Shown piece by piece: positions 50,814 to 60,545 of a stretch of DNA of 64,000 bases; position 1 is the stretch's first letter; every line of letters begins with the position of its first letter. The position numbers and the translations under genes were made by a program. Source of the DNA: Pseudoalteromonas sp. XMcav2-N (GTDB lineage: Bacteria; Pseudomonadota; Gammaproteobacteria; Enterobacterales; Alteromonadaceae); the NCBI RefSeq assembly GCF_024124545.1, contig NZ_JAMXSF010000005.1:248001-312000 (forward strand), written 5' to 3'. The notes beneath the pieces were generated by a model. The model saw nothing but the letters and a program-made list of their open reading frames with translations. It was not told the origin of the DNA and did not search any database.

Positions 50814-51560
50814 TTAGTTACCTTGTTCTTGCCACTTCAACAGAAGTGCAAGGGTCAGTGCACCGACCTGACCCGCCTCATTCAGGCCGTAATGGGTCAT
50901 AGCCGCGTGTCGAAATGCATATGAGACAGCGTTCAAGTGTTCTTTTACTCCTTCCTGACATGCCTCGCGATAATCCTCATCTTTTGAACATTGGCTGTAA
51001 TATTGCTCAATTCTAGGGATATAGTGTGCAGCAAAGTGATCAGATAAATCGCCAACATAGGCATCAATTAGCGGCTTAGACGTCAACTCCACAGCGTCAA
51101 GTGTGGCCGTATCATCCCAGCAACGAGACCACACCTGAGGATATGTCGCTTCTTTTTCCTCCAGCACAGAGATGATATCGGTAACTCGATGCTGAAGCCT
51201 CAGCAGCGAGCGAGCATCGTCAAAAGCTGCACAGTTTTGTGGCGAGTTAACGGCGTCTTCGACACTGGACTCAAGTAGCTGATTAAAACTGATGCGAGCT
51301 GGCTCAAAATCCTGCGCCAGATTACGCCAAAGTGGAAAAACGATACCCAGCCGGTAGCCATAAAAATCGTGATCGAGCGCCACGCCTTTTTCGACCAACC
51401 AGTGAACATTGTCCAGTGCTTCCTGGTAGTGCCAGGAATCGTAAAGATAGTAAGCTTCGTCCAGCTTAGCCTGAAGCTGAGGGTCTAAATTGCTGGCATG
51501 AGAAGAAAGACAAAAAGTACCACAAACCAACAGGGCGCTGGAAATTAAAAGTTGTTTCAT
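50814..51560 (-). CDS. Secreted helical-repeat protein, unknown function
   Basis: 248 residues, signal peptide MKQLLISSALLVCGTFCLSS. Mature part helical, TPR-like at first (LDEAYYLYDSWHYQEALDNVHWLVEKG) with five Cys. No catalytic motif. Function unknown. Confidence 0.65.
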   Translation of the reverse strand: MKQLLISSALLVCGTFCLSSHASNLDPQLQAKLDEAYYLYDSWHYQEALDNVHWLVEKGVALDHDFYGYRLGIVFPLWRNLAQDFEPARISFNQLLESSVEDAVNSPQNCAAFDDARSLLRLQHRVTDIISVLEEKEATYPQVWSRCWDDTATLDAVELTSKPLIDAYVGDLSDHFAAHYIPRIEQYYSQCSKDEDYREACQEGVKEHLNAVSYAFRHAAMTHYGLNEAGQVGALTLALLLKWQEQGN

Positions 51561-51888
51561 TTTACTCTACTCCTTAGGAAAAAATGAAGTGTCTGAGGCT
51601 CAGTGTTAAAAACCACAGACTTGGTTTAGTGCTGTCAGGTTGAACAGCCGACATGGATAAGCAGTATGCATGCCAATTTAGTTCTTTTTACTTGTTATTT
51701 TTCGTTGTACCCATCCAATAATCTTAATTGTGGGGAGGGGAAGTGCCAAAAGCGTAACGGACCTTACCCTGCTCAACCCGGTAAGATGATAGGTATGAAA
51801 ACTAAAGCACTTGTTTATACACGTGTAAGTCGTTTAAATACCCCGTATCTGATAAGTGTGCGCCCGATTAGGGGCATAGTGAGGCGTT

Positions 51889-52458
51889 ATGCATAACTAC
51901 CTTTTACCTGCGCTGCTGTTATATAGCGGGGTGTGCCTCGCAACACACCAAGTCAGGGAAGTCTTTGTTGTCGAAGGGCAAGCGCATGGCATAGATCTGT
52001 TTCCCCTCGAGTCACTTTACAACTACGATGACATTCAGTCCAGGCTGGTTGGCAGAGGGTGGTGTACAGCGAACTGGCGAGGCTACAAAGGGACCTGGGA
52101 ATTAAGGGAAGGTAAGCTTTGGTTAACCTCGCTGGTGCAGGATTCATGTTCTCAGACCCCACCTTTAATTGACCCCGTGCCATTTTTTGGTCAAAGCGCT
52201 TATCCGGTCAAAGCAAGCTGGTTTAGTGAAAAGATAGAGGTGCGACTGGGTGATATGGTGCCCACATATTGCAAGACCAAAGATGATGAACCACTTCAAA
52301 CGGGGTATACGTACGATGCGATGGTGTATGCTTTCACTGGCGGAGAGCTTGTTGAACGCTCCAGGCAAACAATTAACCAAGACTGGGAGGAAAAGCATCA
52401 GCTATGCATTGATAACGCACCTTGGGATTTTTTCAACTGGATCGGCATCAGCAAATAA
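51889..52458 (+). CDS. Secreted protein, unknown function
   Basis: 189 residues, signal peptide MHNYLLPALLLYSGVCLA. Mature part Trp-rich with YNYDDIQSRLVGRGWCTANW, LREGKLWLTSLVQDSC, KDDEPLQTGYTYDAMVYAF; four Cys in two likely pairs. The ATG overlaps an attC-like right end (GAGGCGTTATGC 51881-51892). It could be a lone cassette, but no attC follows it. Confidence 0.58.
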   Translation: MHNYLLPALLLYSGVCLATHQVREVFVVEGQAHGIDLFPLESLYNYDDIQSRLVGRGWCTANWRGYKGTWELREGKLWLTSLVQDSCSQTPPLIDPVPFFGQSAYPVKASWFSEKIEVRLGDMVPTYCKTKDDEPLQTGYTYDAMVYAFTGGELVERSRQTINQDWEEKHQLCIDNAPWDFFNWIGISK

Positions 52459-52658
52459 GTCTCGAAAAACACAGCGCCGGCGACTTGATACCCGCGTTTT
52501 TGCAAAAAACCTCTGTTGTGAGAGGCAGGACACCAGCTTTTATCGCAGATTGTGCTGCCCGCATTATGTTTGAGAGACACCAAAAAGCGACCATGATTAG
52601 ATAAGTGCGACTACTGCAAGCTTTTGCTCTGACAGAAGTTGCACTCAGTCTGGTTGCT

Positions 52659-53942
52659 TTATTTCGCTTTATGGTTCATGCAATGTACCCGGGCTTTGGG
52701 TTTGGCAACGGGTTCATCTTCTTCTGGCAGCTTGATAGCTTCATATTGATCCTCTTCAGGGATATCTTCCAAACGTCGCAATGTGTTGACCTGAATATGC
52801 GGCCACTGAGTGGTTTCACCACTGGCACCAAACATAAACTCAAAATCCACGATTTGCTCGTACTGCAACTGATCTATCTCTTTTCCATTTTCCAGTTCGA
52901 TGCGCTCCAGCCACATGCGATGGCGCATGCGAACCACACGACAGTAGCGCTCAATCATGACATTATTGACCGTTGCACCCTGTACCCCAGTATCATGCTG
53001 GCTGTCTAATTCGATCAGATCATAGCTTTTGAAGTTTAACCCCTCATTAAACTCTGAAAGCAACAGATTTGGCTGAACTGTGTAGGGGAACTTGGCACCA
53101 TACTTATTGTAGTTAAAGATATTCAGGAAATAGGCGCGGGCACTGTTTACCCCCTGGTGCGCCTCAGGTTGGTCTGGGTAGTCTATTTGCTCGTCCCGTG
53201 GTTTGGTCGTCCAGTCTGGCTTTTTCAGGCTGCCCGGGATCAGGTCGCGTTCGGGATCTATACCCATAGTCGGAGAGATAGACAGGTAGGGTTGCTCCCA
53301 AAGCTTTGCTATTTCAGGTCTTTCAGGTGGCTTAGGTTTCTGGTTCTGATCAAAATGGGTAACGTTGCCTGTCAGGTGAATGGTGGTGCCATGGGGGATC
53401 ACTCCTGAGCGAGAAATGGAGTGAGGTGGAACAAATTGAGGACCTTGTTCGCCAGGGCCAATGACCGGAACGCCGCCGTCTTCATCAACGGTTGCAGCGG
53501 TTGAAGGGCGAGAGAACATAGTACGCGGGTTTTGATACTGACCATTTTCTTCCCATGGCATAGTATTATCGCCCAACCATAAGTACATGCCGTTCTCAAA
53601 ATGTTGCAGATCGTTGTTGTTATCTATGATGGCTGTTTCGTATTTGACCGGGCCATTAAATTGTTCATTAGAGCCTGCACGGTTGCGAACCGGTGCGTTT
53701 ACCTTTGAAAAGGTTAGCTGCTCCCGGTATTGCTGCGATTTGAAATGAAAAACCCCAAATACGGTTTCTGATGAAGTGCCGGGAGAGGGCATAGGCGTAG
53801 TGTGCAAACCTTTAGGGCCGCCTTTCCAGTTAACCCAGGTGCCATGAAGTTTATCGAGTATTCCGAACTGAGGTACCGTGGGTTCGTTGCCTTTCAGTTC
53901 GGGGTAGGGGCGAACGGATGATTGTTGGGTCTTGCTAGTCAT
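52659..53942 (-). CDS. Large soluble protein, heme-binding-like, uncertain
   Basis: ATG 53942 with AAGGACT upstream is chosen; the open frame to 54266 adds 108 residues of low-quality sequence. 427 residues, no signal. N-terminal LDKLHGTWVNWKGG-type opening recalls nitrobindin or lipocalin-like ligand-binding proteins; the middle is Pro-rich (KPKPPERPEI), the C-terminal part beta-rich with MIERYCRVVRMRHRMWLERIE. I am not sure of the family. Confidence 0.6.
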   Translation of the reverse strand: MTSKTQQSSVRPYPELKGNEPTVPQFGILDKLHGTWVNWKGGPKGLHTTPMPSPGTSSETVFGVFHFKSQQYREQLTFSKVNAPVRNRAGSNEQFNGPVKYETAIIDNNNDLQHFENGMYLWLGDNTMPWEENGQYQNPRTMFSRPSTAATVDEDGGVPVIGPGEQGPQFVPPHSISRSGVIPHGTTIHLTGNVTHFDQNQKPKPPERPEIAKLWEQPYLSISPTMGIDPERDLIPGSLKKPDWTTKPRDEQIDYPDQPEAHQGVNSARAYFLNIFNYNKYGAKFPYTVQPNLLLSEFNEGLNFKSYDLIELDSQHDTGVQGATVNNVMIERYCRVVRMRHRMWLERIELENGKEIDQLQYEQIVDFEFMFGASGETTQWPHIQVNTLRRLEDIPEEDQYEAIKLPEEDEPVAKPKARVHCMNHKAK

Positions 53943-54217
53943 TGCACAGTCCTTATTTTTGCGCCGATCATTAACAACAGGCTCTGATGAGAGTGATATG
54001 TCGATGTCATTTCGACGGGTTAATTCAAAGGTCACGCGCATACTCCCTGCTGTATGAGCCGAGGGAGTGCGAGTGATAACGGTATGCAAAAATAATGGAC
54101 CAAATATACCCGCTAAACCATTACAGGCTATTACAGGAATTTCCGCTTCAAGCCAGGTATTTGCCAATAAAATTAATATGATCAGCGCCTTTTTAGCTGA
54201 GCAAATACTTGTATTGT

Positions 54218-55165
54218 CTAGGGAGTTGTTTGACGCGCGACAGAGATGATTTCCTGTCTGAACCACCGACTTGCCTGATCGTCTTTGTTGCGAATATCCC
54301 AGTACATTTTCATCGAAAACGGCGGGACTGACAGCGGCGGCTCAAACACTGCAATGTTGAACTTGGCACTCACTGCCTCAATGAATTTGCGTGGTGCTGT
54401 GAATATGGCATCACTGGTTTCGACAATGTATGGGGCACTTGAGAAGTTAGCCACTTTATATTGAACTTTGCGGGTATGTCCCAGTTTGTCCAGCGCGTCG
54501 TCCACGGTTCCCCGAATATCTTTACCAGTGCCCGCCAGAATATGTGGATAGCGGCAGTAACTGGCCAGGTCGAGTACAGAACTGAGACAAGGGTGATCTT
54601 GCCTTACTACGGACACATAGTCGTCTTTATACAAGGTGGTGACCATCAGAGCAGGGTGGCTAGACTCGATAACACTGATTGAAAAATCAACCTCACCACT
54701 TTCAATCTGGCTTGCAAAGCCCCGTTTATCGAGCTTGGCAAATACCACCTGAATATTAGGGGCCACCTTGCTTAGATGTGGGATTAAAACCGGGGCCAGT
54801 GATTGCTCTACCAGATCGCTGGTGGCGATAAAAAAAGTACGACTGGAGTGAGCTGGGTTAAATTGCTCCTGAGTAAGAATATGGCGTTCAAAGTCATTTA
54901 ACCAGCGATTGAGCTGGGATTGCAGGTATTCTGCACGTGGGGTCAGGATCAATTTATTGCCCTGTCGAATAACCAACGAATCATTAAAGCTGTGGCGCAG
55001 CTTTTTCAGCGTATGGCTGACTGCTGATTGTGTCAGACCCGCACGCTCACCGGCTCGTGTGAGGTTTTTAGTCTCAAATATTAACTGTAACAGACGCAGC
55101 TGGTTGAGCTCGATATCCGAAATATTACTCACGCCTACCCTCCCAGAGTTATTATTTATATTCAT
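54218..55165 (-). CDS. LysR-family transcriptional regulator
   Basis: 315 residues: N-terminal HTH with LRLLQLIFETKNLTRAGERA and GLTQSAVSHTLKKLRHSF, linker helix, then a periplasmic-binding-like effector domain from ~95. Divergent from the DJ-1/SDR gene pair; a palindrome lies in the 95-base gap. LysR regulators usually autoregulate and control the divergent gene. Confidence 0.9.
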   Translation of the reverse strand: MNINNNSGRVGVSNISDIELNQLRLLQLIFETKNLTRAGERAGLTQSAVSHTLKKLRHSFNDSLVIRQGNKLILTPRAEYLQSQLNRWLNDFERHILTQEQFNPAHSSRTFFIATSDLVEQSLAPVLIPHLSKVAPNIQVVFAKLDKRGFASQIESGEVDFSISVIESSHPALMVTTLYKDDYVSVVRQDHPCLSSVLDLASYCRYPHILAGTGKDIRGTVDDALDKLGHTRKVQYKVANFSSAPYIVETSDAIFTAPRKFIEAVSAKFNIAVFEPPLSVPPFSMKMYWDIRNKDDQASRWFRQEIISVARQTTP

Positions 55166-55180
55166 GGCTATATTAAAGCA

Positions 55181-55195
55181 ATTAATTTCATTAAT
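55181..55195. promoter_or_regulatory. Palindrome in LysR/DJ-1 intergenic region
   Basis: ATTAAT-TTC-ATTAAT (55181-55195): two identical self-palindromic arms, 15 bases after the LysR ATG and 66 bases before the DJ-1 gene. It has the T-N11-A type frame of LysR sites, so a candidate operator; not proven. Confidence 0.5.
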
Positions 55196-55260
55196 GAAGC
55201 GGGGCGACTTATTCTAGACCCAAGTTAAGAACACACGTCATCAAACTTCAGGAGATGAAC

Positions 55261-56103
55261 ATGAAATTAAAAACACTCGCAGCACTGACAGCATTGATTG
55301 CAAGCCCACTGAGTCTGGCCGATGAGATTTTGGTAGTGATGTCGGACACGGCACAAATGACATTGAAAAACGGTTACGACTACAAGACAGGCGTTTATCT
55401 GAACGAATTAATGGAACCGGTTAAGTTATTTCTGGATGCAGGTCACACACTGACCTTTGCTTCACCTAAGGGTATGGCACCGAGGCTCGACCCGGTATCT
55501 GATACACCCGATCATTTTCTGGACGTCAGCAAGTCGAATTATCAGGCTCATAAGGCCTTGTTCAACCAACTCAAGATTGATGATAAGACCGACAGTCCGG
55601 TTGTCAGTTTTGCCCGCATAGAACAAATTGGTATTGATAAATTTGATGCGGTCTTTGTGCCGGGTGGCCACGCACCACTGGGTGACCTGGTTGCTAACCC
55701 ACAGCTGGGGGAGTTTTTGCGCCACTTTAATGCGCAGAAAAAACCCACCGGTTTGGTCTGCCATGGCCCGGTTGCCTTGCTTTCAGCTCTGCCAAATGCC
55801 GCTGAATTCGAAGTAGCAATGAAGTCAGGCAAAAATACCAAACCCGCAGAGGGCTGGGTTTATGAGGGATATCGCATGACTACATTCAGTAACTCTGAGG
55901 AAGCCGTTGCAACCCAATATTATCTCGGGGGTGACGAATTGTATTACTGGCCTCAAGACGCGCTGACCAAAGCCGGCGGGGATTATTCTCGGGGTGAAAA
56001 AGACTGGCATCCGCATATTGTTATCGACCGTGAGCTGATCACCGGTCAGAACAACAAGTCGTCAGTTGGAGTAGCGCAGGCGTTTCTTAAGCAGTTGGAC
56101 TAA
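55261..56103 (+). CDS. Secreted DJ-1/PfpI family protein (type 1 glutamine amidotransferase-like)
   Basis: ATG 55261 fits GGAG spacing (ATG 55255 is in frame). 280 residues: signal peptide (MKLKTLAALTALIASPLSLA), then DJ-1/PfpI domain with ILVVMSDTAQMTLKNGYDYKTG broken by turn, FVPGGHAPLGDL, nucleophile Cys in GLVCHGPVAL and LITGQNNKSSVGVAQA. Hsp31-like class (glyoxalase/chaperone). Followed by the SDR after 98 bases; likely one regulon with LysR. Confidence 0.88.
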   Translation: MKLKTLAALTALIASPLSLADEILVVMSDTAQMTLKNGYDYKTGVYLNELMEPVKLFLDAGHTLTFASPKGMAPRLDPVSDTPDHFLDVSKSNYQAHKALFNQLKIDDKTDSPVVSFARIEQIGIDKFDAVFVPGGHAPLGDLVANPQLGEFLRHFNAQKKPTGLVCHGPVALLSALPNAAEFEVAMKSGKNTKPAEGWVYEGYRMTTFSNSEEAVATQYYLGGDELYYWPQDALTKAGGDYSRGEKDWHPHIVIDRELITGQNNKSSVGVAQAFLKQLD

Positions 56104-56201
56104 CAATAAATCTACATTCAGGTGTAGCCTAAAATGCGTACAGCTGCCTTGTCTCAAGCTGTACGCCAGACAGACAAAATTTAAAAATTCTGGAGAATAC
56201 C

Positions 56202-57077
56202 ATGACACAATCAGTTTTAGTGACCGGATCAAACAGCGGATTTGGCTATCTTATTGCGAATACACTGGCAGACCACGGCTTTACGGTTACAGGCACTATG
56301 CGCGACCCACAAGGGCGCAATGCATCGGTTGCCAACGAGCTCAGAGGTAAAGGGGTTCATGTTATTGATATTGATGTTACCGACGATGATAGTGTTGCAA
56401 TGGGCGTGAATGCTGCACTTGAGCAGGCAGGACATATCGATGTTTTGATTAATAATGCAGGCGTTGGTACGCTTGGCTGGCAAGAGAGTTTTAACATTGA
56501 AGACTTCAAGCGTGTGTTTGAGATCAATGTTTTTGGTGTACAGCGTATGACGCGGGCTTTATTACCGCATATGAAACAGCGTGGGCAGGGCACTTTAATC
56601 CAGATTTCCAGTATCTTGGGCCAGTTCGTGTTGCCATTCCTGGGTTCGTACAACGCGACCAAACATGCGGTAGAAGGTCTGGCGGAAAACTATCGGGTTG
56701 AGTTGTCTCAGTTTGGTATTCAGTCACTCATCGTACAGCCTGGTGGTTTTGGCACAGACTTTGGTGCGAATTTGCTGAGATCCAGTGATAAAGCTGTAAC
56801 TGAAAGTTATGGCGAACATGCTGATGCACCAGAACAAATGTGGGCGGGTACAGAACAGGGTCACGATGCTGAAAATGCACCCAGCCCGCAAATGGTTGCT
56901 GACGCTGTATTACAGTTATTGCAGACGCAAGTTTCAGCACGTCCGTTCAGAACAACGGTAGACGGCACCGGTCTGAATCCAGTTATTAAAGCTGTCAATG
57001 AAGCCAGAGAAAAGGCGATGCAACATATCTACGGCGCTTATGGTATGGACGCAATGTTAGAGGTCAAGCAAGGTTAA
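56202..57077 (+). CDS. Short-chain dehydrogenase/reductase
   Basis: 291 residues. TGSNSGFG cofactor motif, NNAG near 90, catalytic Ser in QISSILGQ, YNATKHAVEGLAENY (Tyr/Lys), PGGFGTDFG. C-terminal extension of ~50 residues as in the retinol-dehydrogenase-like group. GGAG upstream. Substrate unknown. Confidence 0.9.
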   Translation: MTQSVLVTGSNSGFGYLIANTLADHGFTVTGTMRDPQGRNASVANELRGKGVHVIDIDVTDDDSVAMGVNAALEQAGHIDVLINNAGVGTLGWQESFNIEDFKRVFEINVFGVQRMTRALLPHMKQRGQGTLIQISSILGQFVLPFLGSYNATKHAVEGLAENYRVELSQFGIQSLIVQPGGFGTDFGANLLRSSDKAVTESYGEHADAPEQMWAGTEQGHDAENAPSPQMVADAVLQLLQTQVSARPFRTTVDGTGLNPVIKAVNEAREKAMQHIYGAYGMDAMLEVKQG

Positions 57078-57145
57078 TACTGCATCTATTGCGTGCCTCT
57101 CCCTCGCAAGGACGCCAGTGGAGAACAATACCTGTCGCATGGATG

Positions 57146-57190
57146 CCGGGGACTGTTGGTTTTATCTTAACAGGCAAATCCAGTCCCCGG
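57146..57190. terminator. Inverted repeat, putative terminator
   Basis: CCGGGGACTG (57146-57155) is perfectly complementary to CAGTCCCCGG (57181-57190) with a 25-base loop that contains TTTTATC. Lies between the convergent SDR and phosphatidylserine decarboxylase-like genes. Confidence 0.55.
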
Positions 57191-57217
57191 GGTTGTATCT
57201 ATCTTGATTCCTTGCCA

Positions 57218-58477
57218 TTACCACTCAAGTGGCGGCACAGCGCGACCCAGGCATTCTCTTACCTTCATAAGGGTTGGTTCATTCGGTCCGCGCACAGGCT
57301 GATCGCCTACTTTAAATTGATAGTTTCGGCCTGGTTCAAAAGCCAGCACGATAGAAGAGCCGCCATAGCCAAAGTGGCCCATAAACTGGCCTTTTTCAAT
57401 GTCTGCGCCGGTTTCAATGGCGTTGACTATGCTGCCCACACCCCAAAAGCCAATCGCAACCATGGCGACTAACCCCAGATCGGGTGTTTTAATCACCCAG
57501 ACATAACGCTGATGCTTACCCAGTTTCTGGTACCAACCAACTTTGTCGCTGTTTTTTGGTGGTAGCGGATCATAGGGGTGTCTCGGGTTAAAATTGTCAA
57601 AGTCATAATTATAAGAGCCCTCATACAAACCCTGTTCTATGACGGTGCCGGATACGGGGGCATGGAAATGGTGGTAATCGGTAAACCAGAGCAGAATGTC
57701 AAGTAGAGGACCACCGACAAAGCAGCGGCCATAACCGGGGATAGCTTCAATCAGATTAAAATGATCTCCCGATTTACCCGGTAGCAAGTAGCGATTGCTT
57801 GCCTGGCTATCGTTGTGCTCATTGCTGCCGCGCTCTAAAAAAAACACGCCACCATCACAGGGGGAGATCACGACACCACTGTCACTTGCACAGTTGCACA
57901 AAGGCCGCTGTCCGGGCTTGAGGTTACGTAAAAAAAACTGATTAAAAGACTGAAACCCCCCTTGTGGGCTATGTGGATCCGGGCGCTCATAATGATCAAT
58001 ATTAAACGGGTGCTCTTCTGTACCTGTATATGTCATCCAGGCACTTAATGTGTCTGTTGACGATGTGCTGTTTATCCAGTCACCATGAAAGTTCAGAAAC
58101 TGTCGAAACCAGCCTCTGAAATAGCCGTCATTAGCCAGCTTTAAACCGGACTCGGTATTGACCAGGTAGTCCCAGTATTCGATGTATAAACCCGGGTTGT
58201 CCGGTGTTGGGGTATAAGTTAACCATTGAGAAAAGAAATTTTGCAGCGTAAATCCGGGCTCTCTGTATAAATAGGGCTGCCAGAAAGTTGCGATATCTTT
58301 GCGTCTGGCAAGGTTTACCTCAGAACATACCTCTGCCAGAGCCTCGAGATACCACAGCAAATTGAGCTGATTTTCTAAAAACACGCCATCCAGGCCCAGT
58401 ATATGTAGCTCTGCTTCCGAACTTTTTTCGTCCCAATTTATAGGCGCAGGTAAAGGCATGGTCGAAATTTCAGTCAT
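57218..58477 (-). CDS. Phosphatidylserine decarboxylase-like protein
   Basis: 419 residues, AAGGACC upstream. N-terminal ~150 residues resemble the extra domain of the plant/microbial PSD-related proteins (SQWLTYTPTP, FLNFHGDWINSTSS). The C-terminal PSD domain has FNQFFLRNLKPGQRPL, FTDYHHFHAPVSGTVIEQG and the pyruvoyl-cleavage region HFGYGGSSIVLAFEPG (GGSS in place of LGST). Might decarboxylate another amino acid-like substrate rather than phosphatidylserine. Self-cleavage to yield a pyruvoyl group is expected at the Ser pair. Confidence 0.85.
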   Translation of the reverse strand: MTEISTMPLPAPINWDEKSSEAELHILGLDGVFLENQLNLLWYLEALAEVCSEVNLARRKDIATFWQPYLYREPGFTLQNFFSQWLTYTPTPDNPGLYIEYWDYLVNTESGLKLANDGYFRGWFRQFLNFHGDWINSTSSTDTLSAWMTYTGTEEHPFNIDHYERPDPHSPQGGFQSFNQFFLRNLKPGQRPLCNCASDSGVVISPCDGGVFFLERGSNEHNDSQASNRYLLPGKSGDHFNLIEAIPGYGRCFVGGPLLDILLWFTDYHHFHAPVSGTVIEQGLYEGSYNYDFDNFNPRHPYDPLPPKNSDKVGWYQKLGKHQRYVWVIKTPDLGLVAMVAIGFWGVGSIVNAIETGADIEKGQFMGHFGYGGSSIVLAFEPGRNYQFKVGDQPVRGPNEPTLMKVRECLGRAVPPLEW

Positions 58478-58726
58478 GATATTGGTCCTTTTGGTTCGCG
58501 AATGGTGATCAGGGGTTGGCCGTTGTGATTGTCCGAATCGGTCTAATCTGGAACTTTATAGGTCATGCCATTCATGAGGGCAATTACAGCAGATTACAGT
58601 GTGCAAAAGTGGGCCTTTATCGGCGCTTATTATTACTTTGAGCAGGTATAGTTCCGACTATGCGATGATCCGCAGAGGTTTGAGGCTCGTTTAACAGGTT
58701 AAATTTGCCATCAGGAAAATCTAACA

Positions 58727-58897
58727 ATGTTTCAGTTCTTAAAACGTGATCCGGTCAAAAAGCTGCGTAAGGCCTATGATGCCAAACTAGAGCAAGCCAT
58801 GCATGCACAGCGTAATGGTGATATTCGTGGTTATGCGATGCTCACTGCAGAGGCAGAATCAATCTGGCAGGAGATTGAAAGTTTACAAGGTAAGTAA
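58727..58897 (+). CDS. DUF6435 / Lacal_2735-type small protein (56 aa)
   Basis: ATG 58727 with AGGAAA about 10 bases upstream. MFQFLKRDPVKKLRKAYDAK then LEQAMHAQRNGDIRGYAMLT and EAESIWQEIE: this is the typical short family with the FLKRDPxKKLxKxY start and LxxEAExLxxEIE end. Cytoplasmic, function unknown. The 250 bases upstream have no gene. Confidence 0.8.
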   Translation: MFQFLKRDPVKKLRKAYDAKLEQAMHAQRNGDIRGYAMLTAEAESIWQEIESLQGK

Positions 58898-59004
58898 TGT
58901 GTTGATAAGTGAGGCACTCTTCACGAGTGAGGACAAAGCATATGTACCTCACTTGCAGCGAATATGGGCGCATAAGCAATAATTTGAGCCTAGCGCCCCG
59001 AACG

Positions 59005-60348
59005 TTAACTGGTCACAACCTTATCGTTGCCTATGTGCACCCGTTCAACCAAAGATGTTTCATTTCTCAACCAGCGGTTCATCACCACACAGGCAGTCAG
59101 GTCACCACTAACATTGATCACCGTACGGCACATATCCAGAATACGGTCGACACCCAGGATCAGTGCGATGCCAGTTGCTGGTATGCCAAACGTAGCGAGC
59201 ACAGATGCGAGGATCACGATGCCTACCCCAGGTGTGCTGGGCGAGCCTATGGATGCGCCCACCGTGGTGAGAATAAGTAATATCACCTGATTCACCGATA
59301 AATCCACACCGAAAACCTGAGTGAGGAAAATAGCCGCAACCACCTGGTAAAGTGCCGTTCCATCCATGTTGATGGTGGCACCAAGTGGTATGATAAATTG
59401 CACTATCGGTTTTTTTACACCCAGTTGCTCCTGGGCTGTGCGCATTGACAATGGCATAACGGCAGCAGAACTGGAGGTTGAGAATGCGAGCAATTGCGCG
59501 CTACGGATGGCCTTTAAAAAGGCCATGGGGTGTACTTTGGCAACAAACGAAGCGACCAGGGTATAAATGAGTAATAACCCGGCGAGTCCTAACAATACCG
59601 TGGCCACATAAGCGGATACGCCAATCAGGGCATCTACGCCAATGCGGATCGTTATATCACACAGCAGACCAAACACTGCAAGGGGAGCCAATAACATGGC
59701 CCAGTTCACAATTTGTAACGAAACAGACTGGATCCCGTCCATAAAATCTATCATCAGTGCCTTGCGCTGTGCGGCCAATGTCGTCAACGCCATACCAATA
59801 AAGCTGGCATAAATGACGATGGCGAACATGTCTTTGTCCAGTGTGGACTGAGTGGGATTCGCCGGGATAATGGCCGCCACTTTATCTGGCAGCGAGGTCT
59901 GCGTTACTTGGGTCGCCACGACTTGCGCAGGCTGATCGGCAATTGCGCTAAACAGAGCGCTATCGACATAGTTACCCGGTTCAATGAGGTAAACCACAGC
60001 CAGGCCCAGAATGACCGCGACGAAAGTGGTTGTAACAAAGTAAGGTAAGATGCGAACTCCAACTTTTTTTAAAAACGCGGTATCTTTATTACCTGCGATA
60101 CCAAGAATGATCGAGGAAAGTACCAGCGGGATAACAACCATTTGGATCAGGGCGAGAAACACCCGCCCGGGTAGCGCTACCCATTGAGCAATGTCCATTG
60201 CTGCCGATTGACTGACCAGCGCCATGCCCTGCGGAGAAAGTAGTAAACCTATGGTGATACCAAGTATCAACGCAACCACTATTTGCAGCCAGAGCCGCTT
60301 TTTTTGCAGCAGATTGGCTGGTGCATCTGGAGTTTGAATGTCTGTCAT
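59005..60348 (-). CDS. Dicarboxylate/amino acid:cation symporter (DAACS)
   Basis: 447 residues, eight to ten TM helices. Family signatures: SSSAAVMPLSMRTAQE (hairpin 1 serine-rich), PLGATINMDGTALYQVVAAIFL, GASIGSPSTPGVGIVILASVL (hairpin 2) and VDRILDMCRTVINVSGD. Na+/H+-coupled uptake of glutamate, aspartate or C4-dicarboxylates. Confidence 0.92.
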   Translation of the reverse strand: MTDIQTPDAPANLLQKKRLWLQIVVALILGITIGLLLSPQGMALVSQSAAMDIAQWVALPGRVFLALIQMVVIPLVLSSIILGIAGNKDTAFLKKVGVRILPYFVTTTFVAVILGLAVVYLIEPGNYVDSALFSAIADQPAQVVATQVTQTSLPDKVAAIIPANPTQSTLDKDMFAIVIYASFIGMALTTLAAQRKALMIDFMDGIQSVSLQIVNWAMLLAPLAVFGLLCDITIRIGVDALIGVSAYVATVLLGLAGLLLIYTLVASFVAKVHPMAFLKAIRSAQLLAFSTSSSAAVMPLSMRTAQEQLGVKKPIVQFIIPLGATINMDGTALYQVVAAIFLTQVFGVDLSVNQVILLILTTVGASIGSPSTPGVGIVILASVLATFGIPATGIALILGVDRILDMCRTVINVSGDLTACVVMNRWLRNETSLVERVHIGNDKVVTS

Positions 60349-60545
60349 AACAATATCCCTGACTGGATGAGCACGATTAGAGTGATTATCCTAGCATAGC
60401 CATTTGATGCTACATTGACCCGCATCAAACGAGAAGAATTCACCCGGTTAGTGCAGGCAATGACTGGCGTCAGGTTTTGTCTGCTATCACTGTTAAATCA
60501 CGTGCAAACCTGAGGTACACTGGCGCTTTGAGTACGGAGTATTGT

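Noticed and set aside
51666..51896. 76-codon ORF
   Set aside because: No ribosome-binding site, unlikely composition, and it runs into the start region of the secreted-protein gene.
52605..53009. Plus-strand ORF of 134 codons
   Set aside because: It lies opposite the well-formed gene at 52659-53942 and looks like its shadow.
53943..54266. N-terminal extension of the 52659 gene
   Set aside because: Low-quality sequence; ATG 53942 has a ribosome-binding site and the extension overlaps the LysR gene.
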